From positions 1 to 64,000 of the forward strand of contig JAOAPI010000124.1 in the NCBI GenBank assembly GCA_025462865.1: a stretch of DNA of 64,000 nt. The letters are read 5' to 3'. The DNA comes from Candidatus Sulfotelmatobacter sp. GTDB lineage: Bacteria; Acidobacteriota; Terriglobia; Terriglobales; Acidobacteriaceae. Numbering within the stretch: position 1 is the stretch's first letter; every line of letters begins with the position of its first letter. A program made the translations under genes and the position numbers. The notes below the pieces were generated by a model, which did no database searches, was not told the origin of the DNA, and saw only the letters and a program-made list of their open reading frames with translations. Shown in pieces: positions 17,305-26,175 of this stretch.

Positions 17305-18288
17305 ATGGCAACAACGAAGAGCGGTGAAGTTCGGAATGTAGCAATTGTTGGGACGGGAGTCATTGGCGCGAGTTGGGCTGCTCTCTACCTGGCCCGTGGC
17401 CTTAACGTTGTCGCCACAGATCCTTCGCCAAACGCCGAAGCAAATCTGCGGCGATACATTGATGCGGCGTGGAAGGACTTGACGGCACTTGGAATTTCAC
17501 CCAACGGCTCACGCGATCATTTGCGGTTTACGCCCGATCTTAAGGAAGCCGTTGCCAACGCTGATCTGATTCAGGAAAACGGACCTGAACGCAAGGACTT
17601 CAAAGTCAAATTATTTGCTGACATGGATGCCGCAACGCCGAAGGATTCCATCATCGCTTCGAGTTCATCCGGTCTGACCATGAGCGTGATGCAATCGGCG
17701 TGCAAGTATCCCGAACGGTGCGTGATTGGCCACCCTTTCAATCCTCCACACATGGTTCCTCTGGTCGAGGTTGTCGCGGGCGCGAAAACCTCACCGGAAA
17801 CCGTTGAGCGGGCCATCTCCTTCTACACCTCGATCGGCAAAAGAGCGATCCACGTGCGGAAGGAAGTGGTTGGCCATGTTGCGAACCGGCTTCAAGCTGC
17901 TCTCTACCGTGAAGTCGTGTACCTCATCGAACAAGGCGTTCTGGATGTCGCTGATTCCGACGCCGCGGTGTGTTGGGGACCTGGATTACGTTGGGGTCTG
18001 ATGGGACCTAATCTGCTGTTCCACCTCGCAGGTGGCGAAGGCGGGATTCAACACTTCATGGAACACCTGTCCGGCCCTGTCGCCACATGGTGGAAAGATC
18101 TCGGCACGATCACTGAGTTCAGTCCCGAGGTGAAGCAAACCATTGTCAACGGCGTATTGAAGGAAGCGAATGGCCGTTCGATCGCAGAACTCGAACGGGA
18201 GCGTGACGGGATGCTGCTGGAATTGCTCACGACCCGCTCGAAAGCGGAAGAAGCCGTACATGCCGGGGCAGGCACTGCGGCCGACTAA
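17305..18288 (+). CDS. 3-hydroxyacyl-CoA / L-carnitine-type dehydrogenase
   Basis: The 327-residue protein has an N-terminal NAD-binding Rossmann fold (GTGVIGASWAALYLARGLNV, about 14-33) and the 3-hydroxyacyl-CoA dehydrogenase His in VIGHPFNPPHMVPLVEVV. The C-terminal helix bundle carries WGPGLRWGLMGPNLLFHLAGG. This last block is typical of the subgroup containing L-carnitine 3-dehydrogenase and lambda-crystallin rather than of FadB-type enzymes. It should oxidise a 3-hydroxy compound with NAD+. ATG 17305 is preceded by TTGGAGG; GTG 17284 is less likely. It would act after the hydratase. The natural substrate, CoA ester or free hydroxy acid, is open. Confidence 0.88.
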   Translation: MATTKSGEVRNVAIVGTGVIGASWAALYLARGLNVVATDPSPNAEANLRRYIDAAWKDLTALGISPNGSRDHLRFTPDLKEAVANADLIQENGPERKDFKVKLFADMDAATPKDSIIASSSSGLTMSVMQSACKYPERCVIGHPFNPPHMVPLVEVVAGAKTSPETVERAISFYTSIGKRAIHVRKEVVGHVANRLQAALYREVVYLIEQGVLDVADSDAAVCWGPGLRWGLMGPNLLFHLAGGEGGIQHFMEHLSGPVATWWKDLGTITEFSPEVKQTIVNGVLKEANGRSIAELERERDGMLLELLTTRSKAEEAVHAGAGTAAD

Positions 18289-18337
18289 GTCTGTTTCCCT
18301 CAGGCGCGACGCGAAGAGCAGGAAATGAGAACAGAAG

Positions 18338-19828
18338 ATGATCTACATTCACTCTCTCGGCCGGGCATTACGATTCTATCCCGGCCGAGCCGCTCTTGCT
18401 CGTGACGGCCGACTCCTGACCTTTCGCGACCTCCACACTCGCGTTGAAGGCATCGCCGGAACGCTCACCAGCCACGGTTTTGGCGCGGGAGACCGCCTTG
18501 CTCTGTTGCTGCCGAACGGGCCCGACTACATTGAACTTGTGTATGCGTGCAGCATGCTGGGCGTGATCGCCGTTCCGCTGAACACTCGCCTGTCGACCAA
18601 AGAGATCGACCGGGTCCTGGAAGATGCGCGTCCGCGTGGGATCGTGCGGCATTCCTCCCTGGCCGTCCCTGAAGTGCAGTTGCACTGGCAACAGGTGATC
18701 GACGAGGATCCCCTTCCAACTAGCAGCGATCCTGTTCCGAAGATCCTTTACGATCCCGAGGCCGTTTTGGGGCTCATCTACACGAGCGGCACAACTGGGC
18801 AGCCAAAAGGCGTCATGGTGACGCACGGAAATATCCTTGCTGACGTCCACAACTTCAACTACTGGATGCGCTATACCGAAGGCGGGATCTACCTGCACGC
18901 TGCTCCGATTTTTCACATCGCGGACTTTCCCAGCATGTTCGCGGCCCCGGCATTCGGCGCCAGCCAAATCACAATTCCTAAATTTAGCGCACAGACTTTC
19001 TGCGAGACGGTGCAACGGGAACATGTGACTCACACCGTGCTCGTGCCCACGATGATCAATTTGCTCACACAATTCCCGGACGCCAGAAAGTATGACTTGA
19101 GCAGCCTGCAGGTGCTGGCATATGGCGGCTCACCCATGGCACCGGAACTCGTCCATCGGACGCGGGAACTCCTGCCAAAGGTCAAGTTGATTCAGGTGTA
19201 TGGGTTGAGTGAAACAGGTTTTCTCACGGGCTTGCAGGATCACGAGCACACTGAAGGTAAGCTCATGTCGTGCGGACGGACATGCCCCGGTGTGGATCTT
19301 CAGGTGACAGACACTTCAGGGAAACAAGTCGAGCCGGGGCAGGCAGGCGAACTGATCGTACGAGGCGCCAACGTCATGCGGGGCTATTGGAACAATCCTG
19401 AAGCAACGGCCGAAGCGTTTCGCGAGGGATTCTTTCGTACGGGAGATATCGGCTATCAGGAAACTGCGGGATATTTTTACATCCTGGACCGGCTCAAGGA
19501 CATGATTGTCACCGGCGGTGAGAACGTTTATTCGGGAGAGGTAGAAGCAGTGATTTATGGACATCCCGCAGTTCGTGAAGCAGCCGTCTTCGGCGTACCC
19601 GATCCGCAATGGGGCGAACTTGTGATGGCTTGTGTAGTTTTGAAGCCAGGGACACTTCTTACCCCCGACGATCTGATTGCTTTCTGCCGGCGAAGCCTCG
19701 CAACTTATAAACTTCCAAGGCGCGTCGAGTTTTCAGAAACCGATCTGCCGAAGAGCAGTTCCGGCAAGGTGCTGAAGAAGACCCTGCGCGAGGGTTTCTG
19801 GATGCATCAGCAACGCGCCGTGAGCTGA
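18338..19828 (+). CDS. acyl-CoA synthetase (AMP-forming ligase)
   Basis: The 496-residue adenylate-forming enzyme shows the A3 phosphate loop YTSGTTGQPKGVM (about 149-161), A5 YGLSETGF (about 289), the A7/A8 hinge FRTGDIGY...RLKDMIVTGGENVY and the C-terminal catalytic Lys in LPKSSSGKVLKK. It activates a carboxylic acid with ATP and CoA in the cytosol, supplying the acyl-CoA for the preceding enzymes. It has the compact size of medium-chain or aryl/acyl ligases. It is the sixth gene of the operon, 49 bp after the dehydrogenase gene. Confidence 0.92.
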   Translation: MIYIHSLGRALRFYPGRAALARDGRLLTFRDLHTRVEGIAGTLTSHGFGAGDRLALLLPNGPDYIELVYACSMLGVIAVPLNTRLSTKEIDRVLEDARPRGIVRHSSLAVPEVQLHWQQVIDEDPLPTSSDPVPKILYDPEAVLGLIYTSGTTGQPKGVMVTHGNILADVHNFNYWMRYTEGGIYLHAAPIFHIADFPSMFAAPAFGASQITIPKFSAQTFCETVQREHVTHTVLVPTMINLLTQFPDARKYDLSSLQVLAYGGSPMAPELVHRTRELLPKVKLIQVYGLSETGFLTGLQDHEHTEGKLMSCGRTCPGVDLQVTDTSGKQVEPGQAGELIVRGANVMRGYWNNPEATAEAFREGFFRTGDIGYQETAGYFYILDRLKDMIVTGGENVYSGEVEAVIYGHPAVREAAVFGVPDPQWGELVMACVVLKPGTLLTPDDLIAFCRRSLATYKLPRRVEFSETDLPKSSSGKVLKKTLREGFWMHQQRAVS

Positions 19829-19934
19829 CGTAAAACTGTCTTCATCGGGATCGTGGCCATGTGCGCGCAACCTGAGATCACGATCATTTACGCGAACGCG
19901 AAAACCACAACCCGGAACGGAGGAGGGAACAGAA

Positions 19935-20162
19935 ATGAGAAAAGCCGCCGGTCAGCCATTATCGAATGCCTTAAGTAAAGTCGTTGATCTATTAGTAGAA
20001 AGCCGGATCAGGATTGATGCAATGGAGCAAATTTTGGTAAAAACGAATTCAGTCGCCTATGCGCTTTACCTTGGCATGATTGAAGATCTGCAACGCCAAA
20101 AAAAAGCGGAAGTGAACCGAGTGCTTGCCCAAACGCTCGAGTCAAAGCCCACGGAACGCTAG
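19935..20162 (+). CDS. small helical protein at the end of the acyl-CoA operon
   Basis: The 75-residue product is preceded by GGAGGAGGG, a strong ribosome site. It is predicted mostly helical (LSKVVDLLVESRIRIDAMEQIL ... YLGMIEDLQRQKKAEVNRVL) with no Cys or membrane segment. Function unknown. Its same-strand place 106 bp after the ligase gene and the ribosome site support a real last gene of the operon. It is convergent with the giant kinase gene. Confidence 0.62.
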   Translation: MRKAAGQPLSNALSKVVDLLVESRIRIDAMEQILVKTNSVAYALYLGMIEDLQRQKKAEVNRVLAQTLESKPTER

Positions 20163-20237
20163 CGGTGTTGGATCACAGCGATCTCGAATATCTCCGATTT
20201 CTCCCTGTTGAGAATGTCACGAAAAATGAAGAAGTGC

Positions 20238-23200
20238 TCAGGCAACCAAGGGCGATGACTCCGTGACCTGGATCGGCAGCGTGAAATGAAAAGTTGCGCC
20301 TCCTCCACTGTGGGCGCTTGCCCACAACTGCCCGCCATGCGACTCCACAATGGAACGGCTGATGGCTAATCCCATGCCGCTGCCCTGCGGCTTGGTGGTA
20401 AAGAACGCAGAAAAGATTTGATCCATCTTCTCCGCTGGCAGCCCCACGCCCGTGTCACTGACCGAGAACTGGAGTTGCCCGTCTTGCAGTTCCGACTTCA
20501 CCGTAAGCTCTCCGCCTGAGTCCTCCATGGCTTCGATGCCGTTAAGCATGAGGTTCATGAACACTTGCTGCAGCTGCACGCGGTCTACCATGATTTGAGG
20601 CAGTTTGGGGGAAAGGTCCGTGCGCATGGCAATTGCGGATCGCGTTGCCTCACCTTCCAGCAGCATGAGCATTTCCTGGATTATTCCGTTCACGTCGACC
20701 AACTCACGCTGCGGAAGAGATTTCTTGTAGAACGAACGTATACGGTCGATGATTTCAGCCGCACGATTCCCATACTTATCGATTCGAGCTGCGGCCGCAC
20801 GGGCCCGATCAAGATTCGGCGGTTCGTGTGCCAGCCATTCAACGCAACTGTTAGCGCTGGTGATGGCGGCAGCGATGGGCTGCTTGATCTCGTGTGCCAG
20901 CGATGCAGCCATTTCCCCCAACGTGCTCACACGATTGGTATGGGCCAGATCGGCCTCTAGTTGTCGCAGTTTTTCACGCTCTTGCTCGGCAGATTTGCGC
21001 TCCGTGATGTCGGTCGAACTGCCGACGAATCCCTCCAAATCTCCGGCCTTGGAAAGGACGGGGTGGCCGACAGTATGGATCCACTTCACCCTTCCATTCG
21101 GTAAGAGGATACGCAACTCGTGATCGTAATCGGTCTTTTCCACGATTGCCCGTTCGGTAATGCTGTTCCACTGAACTCGATCCTCCGGGTGGACGCGTTC
21201 GAGAAAGTCTTCCCGAGTTGGCGCGCCCTCGGCTGGATCGAAGCCGAAAATCCGGTAAAACTCTTCTGAGACCTCCATCGCGTTCCGATCAGGTACGCGC
21301 GAAGCCCAGCTAGCCGTGTGGGTCAGCTTTTGCGCTTCGGCTAAGTGCGCTTGCTGGCGCTCCAGTTCCTGGGTCAGCAGTTCTTGCTCGGTGATATCAA
21401 TCGCGGTGCCAAGGAACCCATTGAGGACTTCGCCTTCAACAACGGGAATTCCGACGCAGCGAATGTAGCGTTGCTCACCGTCGGGACGAACAATTCGTTT
21501 TTTCACGTCGCAGCCACAGCGTTCCGCAACCATTCGCTTTATGGTGTTAGCCATGAAGTCGCGGTCTTGCGCGTGTACGGTGGCCAGATATTGTTCTAAT
21601 GTTGGGGCTCCCTGCTGCGGATCCAAGCCGTAAATCTCGAACAACTCCTGAGACCAGTACTCAAAAACACCAGAGGGGTTAAATGCCCAACTTCCCATGT
21701 GGGCAAGGCGTTGCCCCTCAGCGAGATAAAATTTGCTTTGTTGAAGCGCCTCCTCGGCGTGCTTGCGATCGGTAATGTCCTGGACCGTACCAAACATTTG
21801 GCAGGGCTTCCCCGATGCGTCTTTTTTCAGATCGCCCTGACTATGCACCGTGCGCAGTTCGCCAGTGGGACGGATGATTCGGTGTACTACGTCCGTGCGC
21901 AATCCTCCGCGAACGGCCTCCTTAGCCACTCGGAACACGGATTCTGAATCTTCGGGGTGGATCATTTTTCCTACAACAGCGATATCTATGGGATACTCCT
22001 GCGGCCGCAGACCATAAATGCGGTAGGTCTCGTCTGACCAGATCACGTGATTCGACCCCAAGTCCCACTCCCAGTAGCCGACATGTGCAATCCGCTGGGC
22101 TTCTTCAAGCTTGGCTTTGCTGTCTTGTAAGTCGCTAGACACCAACAGCAGGGCTTCCTCGGCGCGTTTGCGATCTTCAATGTCGGTAGTGACCCCGTAC
22201 CACTTGACGATGTTTCCCTCTTTATCTCGGAGCGGCGCCCCGCGGTCCAACTGCCAGCGATATTGCCCATCGGAGCGGCGGGAACGCACCTCATTTTCGT
22301 GAGGCTTGCCGGTAGCAACCGCTTCCCTCCATTTACCGCCATGCCGCTCAAGATCATCAGGGTGAATTAAAGTTTGCCACCCTGATCCTGCCATCTGTTC
22401 GGCCGATAACCCCGTGTATTCCACAAATCGCCTGTTAATGTAAGTGTTGGAGCCGTCGGGCAAAGTACTCCACACGATTGCCGGAATCGTATCGATCGCA
22501 TCGCGAAGCTCTTTTTCGCTCTTGCGAAGAGCATCCCGCTGACCCTCCAAATTGCGGAGTCGAAGGCGATAAAGTCCAGCGAGAACTGCCAAGAAGAGAA
22601 CCACACCAAGGGAGCGAAACCATACGGTCTGGTAGTAGGCCGGAGCGACGTTCAAAGCGATCGCAGTTTCTGGACCGTTCCACAGCCCTTCGCTGTTGCT
22701 GGCGACGAGCCGAAATCGATAGGATCCCGGCCCAAGGTTCGTGTAAACGGCTTCTCGCGCTGCAACCGGCTGGCTCCAACTACTGTCAAAACCTTCGAGG
22801 AAATATCGAAAGCGAACTCGCCCAGGCACTGCGAGGCTAAGCCCCGCGTACGAAAACGTGATTCGCCTGGGAGATGGAGGAATTCGAACGGAAGTGGCGA
22901 GGTCTACGGTGTTGTTATCGGCGGCGATGGCCTCGATGTGAGGCAGCGCGGGAACTGAATCGTCAGTCGTCCGGGATGGATTAACAACCGACAAGCCGCG
23001 GCTGAGTGAAAACCAGATCCTGCCTGTTGAATCCGAGACCACCGATTGGCTCCGCTTCACTCCTTCAGTGCTCTCGAGACCATCGGCCTGGTCATACTCG
23101 CGAATATCGACTGCTTTCACAATACCGCTTAGCAGTTTGTCGCGCGGAACGCGCAAAACATGATCTGAGGTTGCGACCCACAGCCGGCCGTTTTTGTCTT

Positions 23201-24947
23201 CTTCGATGCCGAATATTGGTGCTCTAAGGGACTCAGGTACCTCGCGGGGTACATGCACCTGCCCTTCACTGAGGTACGCGAGACCTTCTGCCGTTCCTAT
23301 CCACAGGATTCTCGTTGAATCCTGCAGTAGGCAGTTGACATCCTCGGAGGGTAATCCGTCGTTGGCGGTATAGGTTCGCCACCCCTTCGGCGACATGGCA
23401 CTGACGCCCTTCGGGGTCCCGAACCACATCGTTCCGTCAGGACCCTCGGCAATCGACGATATCGTGTTCGCCGCCAACCCTTCTGTAGTCGTGTAATTTG
23501 TGAAATGACCGTTCCTTAGTTCACTCACACCACTACTGAGGGTCCCGGACCAGACGGTACCATCACGACTACGATGGACCGCGTACACCCTGTTTTGTGC
23601 GAGGCCGTCTGCCTGCGTGTAGCTCTTGGCTGTAAGCGAATTGCCGGAGTAGCGCAGATGGGTGAGTCCACCCCGTTGTCGCCCCAGCCAGACATCATCC
23701 TTGCCAGTGCCGGCAATGGAGTAGACGACATCGTTGGCGATCCCATCGGCAGTTACAACCCCAGTTTTTCCTCCCTTCAGCCATCGCAAACCGCCCTGGA
23801 TAGGCGCAAACCAAGTGCGGCCGGCGCCGTCAACGTGCAATGGCCCTATACTGTGCGATTTTAAATTGGGAAGAGAGTACGTAACGAAGGCGCTGTCTCG
23901 CAGTCGCTCGAGGCCGCGCGTGCTACCGATCCAGATGTTTCCCTCCCGATCTTCGAAGAGCGCACTTACCGGTCCCGTGGTACTCACTAAAGAGACCCCA
24001 TTCGCGTTATACCGAAACAGTCCGCGACTCGTGCCAACCCAGATGTTCGAGTCATGGTCGCGAAGAATGGAAAGTACGTCGAGATTGAAAAGAGATGACG
24101 GTACACCTGCCAAAGTGAGCTCTGTTCCATTCCAACGCCGTATACCCTTCGCTGTTCCGACCCACAATTCTGAGTTTTGAAGAGGCAGAAAGCAATTAAT
24201 CTTCGTATCATCCCGACCATTCAAGACACTCGAAACTCGCCCTTCCTGAAGATAGAAGAGCCCTCGATGCTCCGTGCCAAGCCAAATCTTTCCGTCGTCA
24301 GTCTGCGCCATGGAGATCACCACCGAGGTGAGCGTCGACAGACGATCAAACCAACTAAAGGGAGTTGCTCGTCCCTCATGAGCTTCGCTGTTCGCGGTTC
24401 TTGCAGCGTCGGTTAGAAGAATTGTGGACGACAGGCTTCGAAATCGGTTGTCACTGTATGTGAGAGTTCCCTCACCTAATGATGAGAGCAACACCGCACC
24501 CGACTTCCCCCGAGCCATTACCGATGTGCCGTTCTCAGTCCAACCGCGCATAAGCTCGAAGTTTCCATTCTGGTAACGAAAGACTTGAGTGTCTTGTAGC
24601 AAAATCCAGAGGTGATCGGTTGCGTCAACCAGGAGTGTTCGCACAGGACCAATCAGGATCGTCTCAGGGTAGGCTCGCTCGAACCGGTGAAAAGTGAAAC
24701 TGTCAAAACGAACAAGGCCTTTATCTGTCCCAATCCAGAGATAGCCATCGGAAGTTTGTGCCACGGCTGTTATAGTTCCGCCCGGGAAGCCTCTCTCAGT
24801 CCCCCACGAATCGTGGAGATATTGCGACACGGTTCGGGTGGGGTCGAGCGCAAGCGCCGAAACACCGAAGCAGACGCCAGCGAGTCCGGCAATGGCACAC
24901 CTGAGTAGCCAGCGCCTTCCAAAACCGTCCTCACGGTAGGTATTCAA
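20238..24947 (-). CDS. giant hybrid sensor: propeller-Y_Y_Y-TM-four PAS-histidine kinase
   Basis: About 1,570 residues. A signal/anchor segment precedes some 650 residues of two-component-regulator propeller repeats (DGYLWIGTDKGLVRFD type). A Y_Y_Y domain follows at about 695-757, then one transmembrane helix (about 770-790), four PAS/PAC domains (about 808-1327), HisKA with the His in [12 protein letters not shown] (about 1350) and HATPase (DTGVGLP, AFFTTKPQGSGMGL). The periplasmic propeller most likely senses a ligand; related domains in Bacteroidetes sense polysaccharide fragments. The open frame extends to TTG 25001. I chose TTG 24947 because it reduces overlap with the lipoprotein gene to 17 nt and gives a clean signal sequence; the start is uncertain. 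The FixJ-type gene at 27783 is the natural partner candidate. Confidence 0.9.
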   Translation of the reverse strand: MNTYREDGFGRRWLLRCAIAGLAGVCFGVSALALDPTRTVSQYLHDSWGTERGFPGGTITAVAQTSDGYLWIGTDKGLVRFDSFTFHRFERAYPETILIGPVRTLLVDATDHLWILLQDTQVFRYQNGNFELMRGWTENGTSVMARGKSGAVLLSSLGEGTLTYSDNRFRSLSSTILLTDAARTANSEAHEGRATPFSWFDRLSTLTSVVISMAQTDDGKIWLGTEHRGLFYLQEGRVSSVLNGRDDTKINCFLPLQNSELWVGTAKGIRRWNGTELTLAGVPSSLFNLDVLSILRDHDSNIWVGTSRGLFRYNANGVSLVSTTGPVSALFEDREGNIWIGSTRGLERLRDSAFVTYSLPNLKSHSIGPLHVDGAGRTWFAPIQGGLRWLKGGKTGVVTADGIANDVVYSIAGTGKDDVWLGRQRGGLTHLRYSGNSLTAKSYTQADGLAQNRVYAVHRSRDGTVWSGTLSSGVSELRNGHFTNYTTTEGLAANTISSIAEGPDGTMWFGTPKGVSAMSPKGWRTYTANDGLPSEDVNCLLQDSTRILWIGTAEGLAYLSEGQVHVPREVPESLRAPIFGIEEDKNGRLWVATSDHVLRVPRDKLLSGIVKAVDIREYDQADGLESTEGVKRSQSVVSDSTGRIWFSLSRGLSVVNPSRTTDDSVPALPHIEAIAADNNTVDLATSVRIPPSPRRITFSYAGLSLAVPGRVRFRYFLEGFDSSWSQPVAAREAVYTNLGPGSYRFRLVASNSEGLWNGPETAIALNVAPAYYQTVWFRSLGVVLFLAVLAGLYRLRLRNLEGQRDALRKSEKELRDAIDTIPAIVWSTLPDGSNTYINRRFVEYTGLSAEQMAGSGWQTLIHPDDLERHGGKWREAVATGKPHENEVRSRRSDGQYRWQLDRGAPLRDKEGNIVKWYGVTTDIEDRKRAEEALLLVSSDLQDSKAKLEEAQRIAHVGYWEWDLGSNHVIWSDETYRIYGLRPQEYPIDIAVVGKMIHPEDSESVFRVAKEAVRGGLRTDVVHRIIRPTGELRTVHSQGDLKKDASGKPCQMFGTVQDITDRKHAEEALQQSKFYLAEGQRLAHMGSWAFNPSGVFEYWSQELFEIYGLDPQQGAPTLEQYLATVHAQDRDFMANTIKRMVAERCGCDVKKRIVRPDGEQRYIRCVGIPVVEGEVLNGFLGTAIDITEQELLTQELERQQAHLAEAQKLTHTASWASRVPDRNAMEVSEEFYRIFGFDPAEGAPTREDFLERVHPEDRVQWNSITERAIVEKTDYDHELRILLPNGRVKWIHTVGHPVLSKAGDLEGFVGSSTDITERKSAEQEREKLRQLEADLAHTNRVSTLGEMAASLAHEIKQPIAAAITSANSCVEWLAHEPPNLDRARAAAARIDKYGNRAAEIIDRIRSFYKKSLPQRELVDVNGIIQEMLMLLEGEATRSAIAMRTDLSPKLPQIMVDRVQLQQVFMNLMLNGIEAMEDSGGELTVKSELQDGQLQFSVSDTGVGLPAEKMDQIFSAFFTTKPQGSGMGLAISRSIVESHGGQLWASAHSGGGATFHFTLPIQVTESSPLVA

Positions 24948-25998
24948 ACTTCTCAACCACAACCTCGCTTGGCTTCCGCATAGGATGTTTATCGCTTGCA
25001 ACGACGTAAAAGATCAGACGGGGGAGTGCCTTACCCGGTGCTGGTATGCCAGACGTGAACTCATGTTCAGAAACGAGTCGCGCTCCTCCACCTGCAGACC
25101 TTCCACGAAAGGTCTTGAAAGTTGCATGTCCATACTCCCACCGCAGGACATATGTCAAGGTGCCTAAGGGCGCCGTAAATGCGAATAGGTTCCCAGGAAT
25201 GTATAGCGGTTGAATTACATATCGTGCATTGTTCTTATTCGCAGCGTCATCCCGGCCACCGACCTCTACATCCATCTCGCGAAACTGCTCCTCGCTGCGC
25301 AATTCGTCAAAGGTAAACATACTGAAGTTCGCGGCCGGTTCTAAGTGAGAAGTATCACGTACAGTTACCGAATACGTGCCGTACCCGAGACTGCGATCTA
25401 AGAATATTTCGGCACACGACCACATGCCCGATTTCTTCTTGATCTGCATGTGGAGCGCCCCGCTCGCATCGGTCCATGCATTTTGAGGATCGTAGAGGTT
25501 GTTCAAGCCTCCTTTGTTGCTTGCAATCGTGCGAACAGCCCAATCATAGCCGCTGAATTTAAGCGATCCGGTTGGGGCAAGTTGCGGCGTTCCAACGCCC
25601 TTCACAATTGTCACGAGAGCAACGGAACCGCCTTGAGTCGGAGCCACATCCATCGTGGGCAACGGATGATAATCCGGCTCTACCAATAACGCAGCATACT
25701 CAAATCCCAGATGAGTTTCGGTGCTCCACGTCGAGTCTGCTTTGATGGGAATGAAGGCATGATCAGGCCAGGGCTGCACCCACCATTGCCCGCTGTGCGC
25801 ATAAATAACAATCTGCTGCTTTGGTCGAGCGTTTCTTACTCGTCCAGAGATTGTGTCGACTCTTTCGCGGCCACCCTGGGCTGCAGGAGGAATTTTGGTG
25901 AAGGTGATGGATGGTGTTTCCTGGAGTCTTTCTGACCTGCACGCCACCAAGGCCACCACGCTGAGGAAAACGATAGCTATTCGCAAGACAGGACACAT
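24931..25998 (-). CDS. lipoprotein with GH16-like glycanase domain
   Basis: The 355-residue product begins MCPVLRIAIVFLSVVALVAC, a lipoprotein signal with LVAC lipobox. Residues about 30-140 look like an added beta-domain. From about 170 on a concanavalin-like domain carries REMDVEVGG, which matches the ExDxE catalytic motif of glycoside hydrolase family 16. Such enzymes cut beta-1,3/1,4-glucans or galactans. ATG 25998 has AAGGAG 7 nt upstream; the frame extends to 26055 but without a signal peptide there. It directly precedes and overlaps the giant propeller kinase gene, suggesting a surface glycan binder or cutter coupled to a sensor (inference). GH16 activity is uncertain because flanking Trp positions are not conserved by eye. 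Confidence 0.68.
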   Translation of the reverse strand: MCPVLRIAIVFLSVVALVACRSERLQETPSITFTKIPPAAQGGRERVDTISGRVRNARPKQQIVIYAHSGQWWVQPWPDHAFIPIKADSTWSTETHLGFEYAALLVEPDYHPLPTMDVAPTQGGSVALVTIVKGVGTPQLAPTGSLKFSGYDWAVRTIASNKGGLNNLYDPQNAWTDASGALHMQIKKKSGMWSCAEIFLDRSLGYGTYSVTVRDTSHLEPAANFSMFTFDELRSEEQFREMDVEVGGRDDAANKNNARYVIQPLYIPGNLFAFTAPLGTLTYVLRWEYGHATFKTFRGRSAGGGARLVSEHEFTSGIPAPGKALPRLIFYVVASDKHPMRKPSEVVVEKFEYLP

Positions 25999-26175
25999 CG
26001 CAGAAGCTCCTTCAATGCGACTCGCCGCCACGATTTCAGAGTGATTCACGTGCATAAGCGAGAAACGTCACTCTCGTTGTCCAGGATCTACTCTGTTTTC
26101 TCTGAAGACTAGAATTTCGATTGGGATGTACCTTCGGGCTGCTGCTCCACTTTTGGCGCCAGTCGAATTTCACGC

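Noticed and set aside
12826-19828. Carnitine (cai) operon
   Set aside because: Single genes look like CaiB, CaiD or carnitine dehydrogenase, but the acyl-CoA dehydrogenase is of the glutaryl-CoA type and there is no transporter, CaiE-like protein or FixABCX. The substrate is left open.
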